From Agathobaculum sp. NTUH-O15-33 (GTDB taxonomy: Bacteria; Bacillota; Clostridia; Oscillospirales; Butyricicoccaceae): a DNA stretch of 64,000 bases. Location: contig NZ_CP136187.1 of the NCBI RefSeq assembly GCF_033193315.1, forward strand, positions 3,231,501 through 3,295,500, written 5' to 3'. Of the stretch, positions 8,694 through 18,521 are shown one piece after another. How positions within the stretch are numbered: position 1 is the stretch's first letter; every line of letters begins with the position of its first letter. A model generated the notes under the pieces. The model was given only the letters and a program-made list of their open reading frames with translations. It searched no databases and was not told where the DNA came from. A program made the position numbers and the translations under genes.

Positions 8694-9584
8694 ATGATTG
8701 TAAACCAGCAGACTTTGAGGGGGATTTACGTCGGCTTCAACACCTTGTTCAACAAGGCGCTTGAGGGCGTGACCCCGCTCTACACCGAGATCGCCACCGT
8801 CACCCCCTCGACCACGGAGTCCGAGACCTACGCATGGCTCGGCGACATCCCGGGGATGAGGGAATGGATCGGCGACCGCGAGATCCAGAACATCAGCGCG
8901 AGCGACTACACCATCAAGAACAAGGACTTCGAGCTGACGATCGGCATTGACCGCAACGCGATCGAGGATGACAAGATCGGCCTCTATAACCCGTCTGTCC
9001 AGATGCTCGGCCAGTCCGCAGCAGCCCACCCCGACGATCTCATCTTCAAGCTGCTCGCGGAGGGCTTCTCCGAAAAGTGCTACGACGGGCAGCCCTTTTT
9101 CTCCGACGCCCACAAGGTCGGCAAGAAGGCCGTCTCCAACAAGACCACGGCCAAGCTCTCGATGGAGTCCTACATCGCCGCCCGCGCCGCTATGATGAGC
9201 CTCACCAACTCGAAGGGCCGGGCGCTGAACCTCATCCCGAATGTGCTCGCCGTCCCGCCCGCCCTGGAAGCGACCGCCCGGGACATCCTGGTCGCCGACT
9301 ACATCAACGGCACCAAGAACACCATGCAGGGTACCGCGAAGCCCCTCGTCATCCCGCAGCTCGCCGGGCATGACTCCAAGTGGTTCTTGCTTTGCACCTC
9401 CCGGCCCATCAAGCCCCTCATCTGGCAGCAGCGCAAGAAGCCGAAGTTCGTCTCCAAGACCCAGGAGACCGACGACAACGTCTTCATGAAGAAGACCTTC
9501 CTCTATGGCGTCGACTCCCGAGGGAACGCGGGCTTCGGGTTCTGGCAGATGGCATACGCCGGAGACGGCACCGCCGAAGCCTAA
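8694..9584 (+). CDS. Mu-like major capsid protein (gpT)
   Basis: 296 aa, the normal size for the Mu gpT family. Typical stretches are LRGIYVGFNTLFNKALEG, WLGDIPGMREWIGDR, LTIGIDRNAIEDDKIG and the C-terminal NAGFGFWQMAY. Forms the icosahedral head. It is preceded by AGAAGGAGG and follows the scaffold and decoration genes in the order expected for Mu. Confidence 0.92.
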   Translation: MIVNQQTLRGIYVGFNTLFNKALEGVTPLYTEIATVTPSTTESETYAWLGDIPGMREWIGDREIQNISASDYTIKNKDFELTIGIDRNAIEDDKIGLYNPSVQMLGQSAAAHPDDLIFKLLAEGFSEKCYDGQPFFSDAHKVGKKAVSNKTTAKLSMESYIAARAAMMSLTNSKGRALNLIPNVLAVPPALEATARDILVADYINGTKNTMQGTAKPLVIPQLAGHDSKWFLLCTSRPIKPLIWQQRKKPKFVSKTQETDDNVFMKKTFLYGVDSRGNAGFGFWQMAYAGDGTAEA

Positions 9585-9616
9585 GCCCGGCCAAGCAGAC
9601 GAAGGGAGGGAACGGC

Positions 9617-10072
9617 GTGAGCTACAGCACGAAAGAGGAAGTCCGGGAGATGCTCAAGGACGACGCCCTCAACGCGATCATCGGGGACACCTTCATCGAA
9701 GACCCCGTCGAGCGTGAGGAGCTCGTCGCGCCGATTATTGAAGGCGCGATCGCCGACGCCGACGCGGAGATCGACGGCTACCTCGCCAAGAGGTACGCCG
9801 TCCCGCTCTCCCCGGCCCCGAAGGTTATCAACAAGTTTTCAAAGGACATCGCGGTCTATAACCTGTTTTCCCGGATCGGCATCGACGAGAGCACCGACCA
9901 AAAGACCTACCTCAACCGCTACAACGCGGCGATCAAGTTCTTTGAGCTTGTGGCCGACGGGAAGGTCTCCATCGGCACGGAAGCCGACGACCCGGCAAGC
10001 GCAGCCGCGACCGGGTTCTCGGCGAAGTCAAACACCCGGCTTTTCACCCGGGGCAGCATGAGGGGGATGTAG
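9617..10072 (+). CDS. DUF1320 head-tail adaptor (Mu gp36-like)
   Basis: 151 aa from a GTG start that follows GGGAGGG. Shows the DUF1320 pattern: a helical N-terminus (YSTKEEVREMLKDDAL), then ADAEIDGYLAKRYAVPLS and DIAVYNLFSRIGID. These proteins sit after the major capsid gene in Mu-like phages and are thought to be head-completion or adaptor proteins. Confidence 0.82.
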   Translation: MSYSTKEEVREMLKDDALNAIIGDTFIEDPVEREELVAPIIEGAIADADAEIDGYLAKRYAVPLSPAPKVINKFSKDIAVYNLFSRIGIDESTDQKTYLNRYNAAIKFFELVADGKVSIGTEADDPASAAATGFSAKSNTRLFTRGSMRGM

Positions 10073-10075
10073 GGC

Positions 10076-10567
10076 GTGTATAGCATCCGACTGCAAGGAG
10101 ACACCGCCGCCCTCCTCCGAAAAATGCGGCGTTATTCGGAGCTTGACAGGAAGGGCCTCAACATCGCCCTCGCCGAAGGCGTCCGGGAGTCTACCCTCGA
10201 ACGGTTCAAGCAAGGCCGGGGGCCGGACGGCAAGCGGTGGAAGACCTCCATCCGGGCGGCAGAGACCGGGGGCAAGACCCTCATCGACTCCTCCCAGCTC
10301 CGCAACTCCATCAAGACGACGGCGGACGCCTCCGGGTTTGCGGTCGGCACAAATGTCAAGCACGCGGCAACCCACCAATTCGGCGACAAGGGCCGCACCA
10401 TCCGGGCAAAGCGGGCGAAGAACCTCCGCTTCCAGGTGGGCGGACAATGGATCAGCAAGAAGAAGGTCAAGGTCAACATCCCCGCCCGGCCCTTCCTCGG
10501 CCTCTCGGACGAGGACATGCAGGAGATCAAGGCCACGACCGAGGAGTTCATCGGGAGGGATGACTAA
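10076..10567 (+). CDS. Phage virion morphogenesis protein (gpG, Tail_S family)
   Basis: 163 aa from GTG at 10076, with GGGGGATGTAG upstream. Characteristic features are FKQGRGPDGKRWKTS, LIDSSQLRNSIKTTADASGF, AATHQFGDKGRTI and IPARPFLGLS. This family acts in tail completion and head-tail joining. It follows the DUF1320 gene directly and its stop overlaps the next start (TAATG). Confidence 0.88.
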   Translation: MYSIRLQGDTAALLRKMRRYSELDRKGLNIALAEGVRESTLERFKQGRGPDGKRWKTSIRAAETGGKTLIDSSQLRNSIKTTADASGFAVGTNVKHAATHQFGDKGRTIRAKRAKNLRFQVGGQWISKKKVKVNIPARPFLGLSDEDMQEIKATTEEFIGRDD

Positions 10568-11088
10568 TGCTCTACAAGGAAAGCAAGGAATACCTCCTCG
10601 ACAAGCTCAAGGCGGCGGGCCTCAAGTCCAAGCCGTACACGACGCAAAAGGCCCTCGAAAAGAGTCAAGAGAGTCACATCGGCGCGGTGCTTTTTGAGTC
10701 GGAGACCCTCCTCCGAAACGGCTCCAAAACACGATATAGAGACCAAGAGGGAGCGCAGAAAAAGAGGAGGAAGGTCTTCGACCGGGCCCTCGCCTTTACC
10801 GTGATAATCGGCGACTATACCGACGAGGCGGTCGAGAGCATGTTCGGGGCGTTCCTCTCAAGCCTCGACCGGGGCATCTACGTCAACGGGGACTTTGTTC
10901 CGATCGAGGTCGAGGGGGCGGACTGGGTCGACAAGGACGACTCTATTCTAAAGGCACAGGTCGCCGTGCAAATCAAGATAAGGTTTGACGGCGGGGTTTA
11001 CAGGGACACAGACTTCGCGAAGGTCTCCGACGTCGCGGTTGAGTCCATCACCAAAAACGAGGGAAAGGAGTTTATAGATGGCGAATAA
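10567..11088 (+). CDS. Mu gp37-like protein (DUF1834-like)
   Basis: 173 aa. Basic N-terminus, then VFDRALAFTVIIGDYTDEAVESMF, and beta strands near the C-terminus. Location between gpG and the sheath fits the Mu gp37 slot (tail terminator-like). The end overlaps the next gene. Moderate confidence because sequence signatures are few. Confidence 0.65.
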   Translation: MLYKESKEYLLDKLKAAGLKSKPYTTQKALEKSQESHIGAVLFESETLLRNGSKTRYRDQEGAQKKRRKVFDRALAFTVIIGDYTDEAVESMFGAFLSSLDRGIYVNGDFVPIEVEGADWVDKDDSILKAQVAVQIKIRFDGGVYRDTDFAKVSDVAVESITKNEGKEFIDGE

Positions 11089-11341
11089 AGCAACATCGGC
11101 CCCCGCAGCTACACAGGCAGCGGGGCCGCAGGAACCGAAAGCTCCGGGGCTCTTTGAGATCGGGGAGCTCCGCAAGAAGCACAAGGTCGGGCGGGCCGTC
11201 TTCGCGGGCGTATGCAGCGCCCAGGGCTGGAAGCCCGGCAGGGCCGTCACCGAGGAGGAGTTCCTCGCAGCGGTCAAGAATTTTGAGAACGCCCCCATGA
11301 ACGGGGCACACACCACAAAGGAAAGCGAGGCGAGACGATAA
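11078..11341 (+). CDS. Small phage protein (gp38-like position)
   Basis: 87 aa; low-complexity Ala/Pro-rich N-terminus (ATSAPAATQAAGPQEP), then a folded part with FEIGELRKKHKVGRAVFAGV. It overlaps the previous gene by 11 bp and its stop TAA shares a base with the ATG of the sheath gene. No function recognised; position equals that of short proteins before the sheath in Mu-like phages. Confidence 0.6.
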   Translation: MANKATSAPAATQAAGPQEPKAPGLFEIGELRKKHKVGRAVFAGVCSAQGWKPGRAVTEEEFLAAVKNFENAPMNGAHTTKESEARR

Positions 11342-12811
11342 TGCTCCGAGATGTCAAGCACACTGTCACGGACGGCCTCCTCGGGTTTGCCACCGCGACG
11401 GGGGACGGAAAGAGCCTCAAGATCGGGGTCTCTCCGATCGTTTCGGACACGCCGATCATCATCACCGGGGATATGGACGCGGCGAAAATCAAGGCCCGCC
11501 TCGGCCTGTCCCCTCTGGCGGATGCCGTCGTGAGCTCCGTGCAGTTCGGCGCGTCGCGGATCTACTGTCTCCCGGTCTCCGCTACCACGGCGGGCAAGCT
11601 GGGAAGCGTTTCTAAGGACGGCGACGGAGGGGGCTCCGTCACCGTGGACGGCTCTCCGACGAACGCCTTCTCGGTGGTCGTCAAGATCACGGCGCAAGGC
11701 GGGCTCAACTCCGCCGCCTTTATCTGCTCCATTGACGGCGGGAACAGCTACACCGACGAGATCACCGTCCCCGTCACCGGGGAATATGAAATCGAGGGGA
11801 CGGGCCTCAAGCTCAAGTTTACGGAGGCGACGGAGTCGGAACAGAAGCCGAGCTCTTTCCTCGTGAACGATGTCTACAGCTTCACGACCACCGCCCCCAC
11901 CATGACGAACGGCGACGTCCTGGCGGCGTTCACCAAGCTCCAGAAGTTCGCCGAGGAGTATGAGTTCATCCACGTCGTCGGCGAGAGCGACCTCCCTCTC
12001 TGGCAGGCCGTGAGCGAGGCGCAAATTGAGCTCCGGGACACCTACCACAAGCCCGTGTTCGTGGTCTTCGAGGCGGCGTTCCCCCAGACGGGGGACGAGG
12101 ACGAGCTCGACTTGCGCGGCAGCGGGGATCTCACCGATTGGGCCCTCGAGATGGAGGCCAAGCGCAAGAAGGTCAAAAACTACGACATCCAGGTCGTCAC
12201 CGCCTGCAGGGCGGCTCGTCATGCTGGACGGCACGACGCAGATCGTCAACCTCGCGGGCCTTGTGTGCGGCCTCTACGCAAAGGCAGCGGTGCAGGAGTC
12301 CATCGGCAAAACCAGGGCGGAGGCCGGGTTCGGCATCCCGAAGACGAAGCTCCTCGAGCTGCTCCCCGCCGGGATGGACAACTCCATCATCGAACTTTTG
12401 GACGTGGCGGGCTACCTCACGTTCCGGGAGTACGACGGGCTCGACGACTTCTTCGTCTACCACACAAAGATGATGAGCCCGGACGGGAGTGACTTCCGCT
12501 ATGCCGAGGATGTCCGGGTCAAGAACAAAATCATCCGGGAGACCCGGAAGGAAGGGCTCCTTCTGCTCAACGACGACATCGACCTCGAGGACGTCCAGGG
12601 CGAGCTTGAGACCCGGGCGAAGTTCATGTTCGTCCCCTTGCAGCGCATGATCGACGCGAAGGAGATCAGCTCCGCTGAGATCACCGTACCCGAGGGGCAG
12701 GAGGAGACCATCCTCGAGGACGAGACAATGCGGGTCAAGATCCGCTATGTGTCCCGGGGCTACATCCGGGAGGTCGAGGTAGACCTCGGCAGGGCGCAGC
12801 CCAGCGACTAA
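11341..12811 (+). CDS. Tail sheath protein (Mu gpL-like), frameshifted
   Basis: The contractile sheath, about 490 aa when joined. Frame 1 covers LRDVKHTVTDGLLGFATATG through QVVTAC (about 12207); frame 2 continues with GRLVMLDGTTQIVNLAGLV to VEVDLGRAQPSD. The shift falls in CCTGCAGGG. Both halves are needed for a sheath (C-terminal VPLQRMIDAKEISSAEI is the typical conserved end). Sequence error is more likely than decay. Confidence 0.82.
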
Positions 12812-12831
12812 GGGAAGGAGGTTAAAGAGCT

Positions 12832-13272
12832 ATGTCCCTAAAAGTAAACGGCCAGACCTACGGATGGGGCGACGTGGACGTCAAGATCCCCGGCCTCGTG
12901 CTCGTGGTGCAGGAAATCAGCTACGACGACGAGCAGGAGATGGAAGAAAGCTACGGCAAGGGCTACCGCCCCCGGGGGTATGGCAAGGGCAATTATAAGG
13001 CGTCCGGCAAGATGTCCATGCTCCGGGACGACTACGACGACGTCCTCGCCTACTGCAAGGCGAAGGGCATCCCGTTCTATGGCATTGAGTGGCCCTCCGT
13101 GGTCGTCTCCTACGCCAACGAAGGGGAGCGCACCCGGATCGACGAGCTCAAGAAGGTCATCCCCACCAAGCGCAGCCACAAGGCCGCGCAGGGCGACAAG
13201 TCCCTCACGGTGGACATTGACCTCATGATCGTCGGCGGCATCGTGGAGGACGGCGTCGAGCCCACAAAATAA
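12832..13272 (+). CDS. Tail tube protein (Mu gpM-like)
   Basis: 146 aa. Begins MSLKVNGQTYGWGDVDVKIPG, and contains a YGKGYRPRGYGKGNYKASG stretch and IDLMIVGGI at the end, typical of Mu-type tail tube proteins. It is encoded right after the sheath, which is the fixed order in contractile tails. Ribosome site AAGGAGG. Confidence 0.85.
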   Translation: MSLKVNGQTYGWGDVDVKIPGLVLVVQEISYDDEQEMEESYGKGYRPRGYGKGNYKASGKMSMLRDDYDDVLAYCKAKGIPFYGIEWPSVVVSYANEGERTRIDELKKVIPTKRSHKAAQGDKSLTVDIDLMIVGGIVEDGVEPTK

Positions 13273-13315
13273 AGGCGTTATCTCAAGATAATCGAGAACA
13301 GGAGGACAAAACACT

Positions 13316-13878
13316 ATGGAAGACATGAAGAAGGAAGTCGCGGGCAAGAGCCGCGCCGAGGAAATGAAAGAGAAATACGGCAAGGTCTACCGCGTCGGCG
13401 CGACGATCGAGGTGGACGACGAGACCGAGAAGACGGTCGAGTTCTACTTCAAGCGCCCCTCCACGGCGAGCTATGACAGATACGTCAAGACTACCGCCCA
13501 GGGCGCGACGAAGGCCCTCAAGACCTTCCTCTTTGACAACGTGGTCGCGGAAAGCGAAGCGGATCTCGAGGCCGACCTTGAGGAGTTCCCGGCCCTGGCG
13601 CTCTCCATCGGCGAGAAGCTGCTCGGGATGCTGGGCCTCTCTAAGCAGACAAATTTGAAGATGCTCTAAAAGAGCAGCTCTCGGAGGTGAAGGGAAACTT
13701 CGTGGAGGCCGGGCTTCTGGAAATCCACCGTTTCCTCCCTCCGGCTCTTTTAGAGGGCTTCGACATTGAGGAGATCGGCCTCGACGAGTTCCTCCGCTAC
13801 GTTGCGAAGGCGCGGTACATCCAGGAGCTCGAGGAGGGCATCGTCGCCCGGGCGATCTCCGAGGTTTTCTCGGAGTAG
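13316..13878 (+). CDS. Tail assembly chaperones made by a -1 frameshift (G and GT-like)
   Basis: The zero-frame product (13316-13669, 117 aa) has a beta strand-rich middle (VEFYFKRPSTASYDRYVK). Just before its stop the heptamer AAATTTG (13651-13657) lies in the zero frame as A AAT TTG. A -1 slip there continues as KFEDALKEQL and runs through EAGLLEIHRFLPPALLEGF to VFSE at 13878. The order tube - G/GT - tape measure and the slip before the stop match the chaperones of tailed phages, which wrap the tape measure during tail assembly. The heptamer ends in G, which usually slips less well. Confidence 0.75.
13651..13657 (+). promoter_or_regulatory. Candidate -1 ribosomal slippery site AAATTTG
   Basis: Heptamer in phase X XXY YYZ with the zero frame, 9 bases before the zero-frame TAA (13667-13669). 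The -1 frame is open both across it and for 67 codons after it. The context (tail chaperone before tape measure) is the classical place for such a signal. Confidence 0.65.
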
Positions 13879-13949
13879 CCGGGCGGCGTCGGTCGCCTTG
13901 ATTAAGAGCACAAGGTCGCCTCCATACGTTAGGAGGTGAAAGGCAAAGC

Positions 13950-16343
13950 ATGAGTTTAGAGTCCGTGTTCCGATTGTCGCTCATTATGAACCTGATCGAC
14001 AACCTAACCGGGCCGATGGCTGGCGTCACGTCCAGCGTCGACGGAACCGTCTCCAAGCTGCAAAAGGTCAATTCAACTCTCGGCAGCGTGGCAAAGACGG
14101 GGGCCGTCATGCAGGAGGTGGGCTCACAGATCACGGGGGCGGTGCTGTCCCCGGTCGAGGCCACCTTCGAGACAAGACGGGCGATCGGCGAGCTGGCCTC
14201 CCTGGGCGTGAAAGACCTCGGGGCGGTCGAAGACGCCGCCCGGGAGTTCTCCGACCAATGGGCCGGAACCACGAAGGCCGACTTCATCGCGGCGGCCTAC
14301 GACATCAAAAGCGGCATCGCGACGCTCTCGGACGAGGGCGTCGCGGAGTTCACAAGCCTCGCGGCCCTGACCGCGAAGGCGACGAAGTCCACGGCGGGCG
14401 AGATGACCTCGCTATTTGCCACGGGCTACGGCATTTATAAGGGCTACTATGACGACATGAGCGATCTCGAGTTCGGCGAGATGTTCTCGGCAGGGATCGC
14501 GAAGTCGGTGCAGCAGTTCAAGACGACGGGCTCCGAGATGGCCTCGAGCATTGAGAGCCTGGGTGCGTCGGCCACGAACGCGAACGTCCCCCTTGAGGAG
14601 CAGCTCACCATCCTCGGCATGTTGCAGGGGACAATGAGCGGCAGCGAGGCGGGCACGAAATACGCCGCCTTCATCCAGTCCGCAGCGAAGGGCGGCGAGG
14701 AGCTGGGCCTCTCGTTCCTGGATGCAAACAACCAGCTCAAGAGCCTCCCCGAGATCCTCGACCAGCTCCGGGGCAAGTACGGCGACACCATCGACGCGAT
14801 GGAGAAGCAGGAGCTCGCCTCCGCCTTCGGCACGGACGAGGCGGTCGACCTCATTGACCTCCTCTACAACAAGACCGAGGACTTGCAGGGGAACATCCTC
14901 ACCATGTACGACGCCCTTGGCTCCGGCACAGGGGTCGCCACGGAGATGGCGAACGCAATCAACGAGACCGAGCCGGAGCGGTTTGAGCGGCTCACGCAGC
15001 GCATCCAGAACGTCAAGGAGTCCATCGGGAACAGTTTACTCCCCACAATCAACGATCTCATGTCGACGGGCGAGCAGGTGCTCACGAAGGTCGGCTCCTG
15101 GGTCGAGGAGAACCAGGAGCTCGTCCGGGTCATCATGCTTGTCGTCCTGGCGATCGGCGGCTTCCTCACCATAGCGGGCACGGTCATCGCCGTCGTCTCC
15201 GGCGTGGGCTTGATTATCACGAAGGTAATCTCCGGGTTCAAGCTCCTCAAGGCCGGGTTCCTATTAGCGAAGGGAGCGCTCACGCCGCTCATATCGAGCG
15301 TGTGGAGCTTTACAGCGGCACTCCTGGCGAACCCTGTCACCTGGATCGTGATCGGCATCGTGGCCCTCATCGCGGCCCTGGTGCTGCTCTACAACAAGTG
15401 CGAGTGGTTCCGAAACGCGGTCAACGCAATCATCGACTTTTTCAAGGAGAAGCTCGGCGCAGCTCTTGAGGTCGCGTCGGCGATCTTCTCCGGCATCGGC
15501 AACGTCATCGGCTCCGTCATGAACGCAGCGAAGGCGACGGTCTCCCAGAACCTCGACAACATGCGATCCGCATACGAGGCGCACGGCGGGGGAATCCGTG
15601 GTGCAGCAGCGGCAGCGGTCGAGGGCGTCAAGGGCATCTATACGGCGGGCTTTACCTTCCTGGATAATCTCACCGGCGGGCGGCTCTCGGCGATCCGTGA
15701 CAAGTTTGTCGGCTTCGTGACGAGCATAGCCTCGGGCGTGTCCGAACGGTTCACAGCCGTCAAAACGGCGTTCTCGAATGGAATCACCGCGATCAAGAAC
15801 ACGGTCACGGGAGCCGTGACGTGGTTCTTTGAGTCGGGCAAGCGCGTCGTCACCACATTCGCGAACGGTATCAAATCGGCGTTCACGGGCGCGGTCGACG
15901 CGGTAAAGGGCGGCTTGCAGCGCATCCGAAATATGCTCCCCTTCTCCGACGCGAAAGAAGGCCCTCTCTCGACGCTGACCCTCTCGGGACAACGCACGAT
16001 GACAACCTACGCCCACGGCCTCGAGCTGGCGCAGGATGCACCCGCCCAGGCAATCGAGAAGGGGCTCGACGGCGCGAAGGCTACGCTCGAACGCGAGCCC
16101 GTCCAGAAGGTCGACCTCACAAGCGGAGGCGGCAAGAAGGAAGGCTCCGAGAGCGGAGGCTCCGGCGAGGGCAGCTCCGGCAAGCAAGTCATCATTCAAA
16201 AGCTGCTCATTCCGGTCGACCTCAAGAAGATCAAAGACCTCGAGCAGCTCCTCGCGATGCTCAAGGAGGTCGAGGACTACGCCGAGGCCAACGGCAGCGA
16301 GGAACCCGCAGACGATCAAGACGCCGAACCGGCACCGGCATAA
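13950..16343 (+). CDS. Tail tape measure protein
   Basis: 797 aa. Sets tail length by acting as a ruler inside the tube. Starts LESVFRLSLIMNLIDNLTGPM, has the TP901-type middle (FIAAAYDIKSGIATLSDEG; LGASATNANVPLEEQLTILG), membrane-like segments at about residues 390-420 and 455-475 (LVVLAIGGFLTIAGTVIAVV; NPVTWIVIGIVALIAALVLL), then helical repeats and a Gly/Ser-rich stretch before the C-terminus. Good ribosome site AGGAGGTG. Single open frame. Confidence 0.9.
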   Translation: MSLESVFRLSLIMNLIDNLTGPMAGVTSSVDGTVSKLQKVNSTLGSVAKTGAVMQEVGSQITGAVLSPVEATFETRRAIGELASLGVKDLGAVEDAAREFSDQWAGTTKADFIAAAYDIKSGIATLSDEGVAEFTSLAALTAKATKSTAGEMTSLFATGYGIYKGYYDDMSDLEFGEMFSAGIAKSVQQFKTTGSEMASSIESLGASATNANVPLEEQLTILGMLQGTMSGSEAGTKYAAFIQSAAKGGEELGLSFLDANNQLKSLPEILDQLRGKYGDTIDAMEKQELASAFGTDEAVDLIDLLYNKTEDLQGNILTMYDALGSGTGVATEMANAINETEPERFERLTQRIQNVKESIGNSLLPTINDLMSTGEQVLTKVGSWVEENQELVRVIMLVVLAIGGFLTIAGTVIAVVSGVGLIITKVISGFKLLKAGFLLAKGALTPLISSVWSFTAALLANPVTWIVIGIVALIAALVLLYNKCEWFRNAVNAIIDFFKEKLGAALEVASAIFSGIGNVIGSVMNAAKATVSQNLDNMRSAYEAHGGGIRGAAAAAVEGVKGIYTAGFTFLDNLTGGRLSAIRDKFVGFVTSIASGVSERFTAVKTAFSNGITAIKNTVTGAVTWFFESGKRVVTTFANGIKSAFTGAVDAVKGGLQRIRNMLPFSDAKEGPLSTLTLSGQRTMTTYAHGLELAQDAPAQAIEKGLDGAKATLEREPVQKVDLTSGGGKKEGSESGGSGEGSSGKQVIIQKLLIPVDLKKIKDLEQLLAMLKEVEDYAEANGSEEPADDQDAEPAPA

Positions 16344-16362
16344 CAAGGAGGGAGAGACGACA

Positions 16363-16962
16363 ATGATTTACACCGAAGACCAGATCGTCAAGGTGAACGG
16401 GGTCGTCCTCCCTGGCCTTGTTAAGAGTATCGAGGTCAAGGAGTCGGCCCAGATCGACGAGCAAGAGGTCGAGGGCAGCGCCACAAAGCCCAAACAGGCG
16501 ACGGGCTACGAGGACGCGAAGGTCAATATCGAACTCATTCTCGACGACACACCAACGCAAACGAAGTACCAGCGGCTCGAGACGCTTCGGGCGATCTTCC
16601 GAACGCCCGGCCAGTCAGTCCCGAAGCCGCTCTCTATTGTCAGCGAAGACACGGCAGCGCACGGCGTCGACAAGGTTCTATTCAAGGGGCTCACTCACAA
16701 AATGGAGAACAAGAAGGAGCAGCTCACCGTCTCCCTTGAGTTCTGGGAGTACGTCCCGCAGACCATACAGACGACGAGCAGCTCGTCGGGATCTTCGTCC
16801 GGCGGCGGCTCCTCTGGCGGGAGCTCCGGCGGAACCCAGCAGCAAACGACCTTGTCTTCTGACTATCAAAAATACTTGCAGACGAGCCGAGGGAAGTCCC
16901 CAGCCGTCGACGATGCAAGCACGGCGGCAGCTCTCGACAAGGTCTCACAGATGCCATACTAA
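16363..16962 (+). CDS. Baseplate/tail connector protein (XkdP-like position)
   Basis: 199 aa from ATG 16363 after AAGGAGGGAG. N-terminal beta-rich domain (QIVKVNGVVLPGLVKSIEVK; FWEYVPQ), then a Ser/Gly-rich linker at residues 141-165 and a short helical C-terminus. No clear LysM remains. Its place between tape measure and hub equals XkdP or Mu gp43-like proteins, which link the tail tube to the hub. Function inferred from order. Confidence 0.55.
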   Translation: MIYTEDQIVKVNGVVLPGLVKSIEVKESAQIDEQEVEGSATKPKQATGYEDAKVNIELILDDTPTQTKYQRLETLRAIFRTPGQSVPKPLSIVSEDTAAHGVDKVLFKGLTHKMENKKEQLTVSLEFWEYVPQTIQTTSSSSGSSSGGGSSGGSSGGTQQQTTLSSDYQKYLQTSRGKSPAVDDASTAAALDKVSQMPY

Positions 16963-16980
16963 CCCGAGAGGAGGAACAGG

Positions 16981-17737
16981 ATGGAAACGCTCGAATTATT
17001 CTACCCTCAAATCGCGGCCCGCGCTGGCCCCTATACCTTCGACAAGGGCATAGAGATCGAGGTTCACTCCTCGAAGTCTTCTTATTTTGATTGGGCGAAG
17101 ATCCGCTTCACGGAGCAGTTTCAACCGAAGATCTCACTCGCCCGGAAAGACCCGGCAGCGATTGAGCTCGGGTATAACAATGTCTTTGAGGAGGTCTTCA
17201 CCGGCTACGTCTCCAAGCCGTACAACGGAGGAGGCTTCACCGACGAAGTGACTCTCAAGGACGAGATGCTTCTCCTCGAGGAGACGCAGATCAACAACAC
17301 ATTCCTCGACACAACTCCGCAGGAGATGATCGCCTACTTTCTCGGGAAGGCCGGGCTCTCGAAGATGAAGCTCTCCTCCAAGGGATACCCGGAACGGAAA
17401 CGGCTTCCCATTCGGCAGATGAACGTCATCGAGGCGATCAATGCCGTACATGCAGCATGGAACATCAAACAGCCGTTTTTCTTCTCTGGGGGCGTGTTCT
17501 ATTGGGGAGAGAAGCCGGAGCAGAACAAGACCTACATCTTCGAGTATGGCGTCAACATCATCGCCCTCACCAGGAAGCGGCGGCTCGTGGGAGCTCGAGA
17601 CGGTCTCGGCCCCCTTTGTCCGACACTCCCACAAAATCAGTGTGAAGCACCCTAAAGTGAGCGGAGAGTTCGAGGTCTCGAAGGTCGTCTCGTCTACCAG
17701 CGAGAACGGCTTCATCCGCACGAAGATTTATTTCTAA
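16981..17737 (+). CDS. Baseplate hub protein (late control D / Mu gp44-like), frameshifted
   Basis: Frame 1: METLELFYPQIAARAGPYTF to YIFEYGVNIIALT (about 17570). Frame 2 continues GGSWELETVSAPFVRHSHKI to SENGFIRTKIYF. Together about 252 aa. Features such as VTLKDEMLLLEETQI and TPQEMIAYFLGKAGL fit the gpD-type hub that closes the tail tube and carries the spike. The shift coincides with CCAGG at 17570-17574. Short for a D protein but plausible for the Mu-like family. Confidence 0.7.
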
Positions 17738-17755
17738 GAAAGGAGGGGGCGGGAA

Positions 17756-18114
17756 ATGCTTGAGCAGATGATGAGGGCGGTCGCGAGGAAGATCATCGCG
17801 CAGGATTACCCCCACGCAAAGAGCCCCGCCGTGGTCTACGCCACCGTCAGCAAGGCGACGCAGCTCGGCGAGACGTTCGATCTCGAGGATCTTGTCATTC
17901 ATAACGACGAGACCGGGAGCAGCTTCAAGGGCCACATAACGGCGCATTGGAACGAATACACCCTCACCGTCGTCGATCGCTGGGGGAACGAGGACGAGAG
18001 CTTCCCTCCTCTCCTGGCGTCAGATCCAAAGGACAATATAAGGCCGGGGCCTTCGTGGCCGTTGCGATGGCATACGGGGACAGCCCGGCGATCATTGGGG
18101 AGGTGCAGCTATGA
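17756..18114 (+). CDS. Baseplate spike/assembly-like protein, frameshifted
   Basis: N-terminus MLEQMMRAVARKIIAQDYP, then an OB-like beta domain (AVVYATVSKATQLGETFDLE). After a shift at CCTGG (18013-18017) the -1 frame reads PGVRSKGQYKAGAFVAVAMA and GDSPAIIGEVQL, ending at TGA 18112-18114. The end AxxxGxxAIIGE is common in small baseplate spike proteins (gp45-like). The stop overlaps the next ATG (ATGA). Without correction the reading drifts to 18148. Confidence 0.62.
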
Positions 18115-18521
18115 CAGGGTTACACGACACCGACATCCGACTCAATGATGAATGGGCCCTCACGCAAGCGGCAGACGGAGACGCGCCCCTCTGTTCGGGG
18201 CTTGAATGTCTATATCAGAACATCATCCTCGAAGCGCTCACACAGCCCGGGGATCTCTTTTATGACGCTTCGTTCGGCTGGGGGCTATACGACTTCATTC
18301 AATCCGAAGACGACGATCTTGTGCGGCTTGAAATCGCGCAGCGGGCGCGGCTGGGCCTTCAAAAGCGGGAGGTCATCGTGCCCGAGAGCATAGAGATCGA
18401 CGTCGGATTTTCGGACGACACCTTCCGGCTCCGCTGCTCCTTTCAGTTTGCGGACGAGGAGGAGCCCCGGGAGCTCAATGTCGTCATTAGTGCGGTCGGC
18501 GTGGAGGTGATAACAACATGA
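18111..18521 (+). CDS. Baseplate protein (Mu gp46 / gp25-like)
   Basis: 136 aa. Pattern DIRLNDEWALTQAADGD, DLFYDASFGWGLYDFIQSE, LEIAQRARLGLQKREVIVPE matches the short gp46/GPW-gp25-like baseplate wedge proteins, always encoded before the baseplate J protein. Overlaps its neighbours by 4 bases at both ends, so translation is probably coupled. Confidence 0.78.
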   Translation: MTGLHDTDIRLNDEWALTQAADGDAPLCSGLECLYQNIILEALTQPGDLFYDASFGWGLYDFIQSEDDDLVRLEIAQRARLGLQKREVIVPESIEIDVGFSDDTFRLRCSFQFADEEEPRELNVVISAVGVEVITT

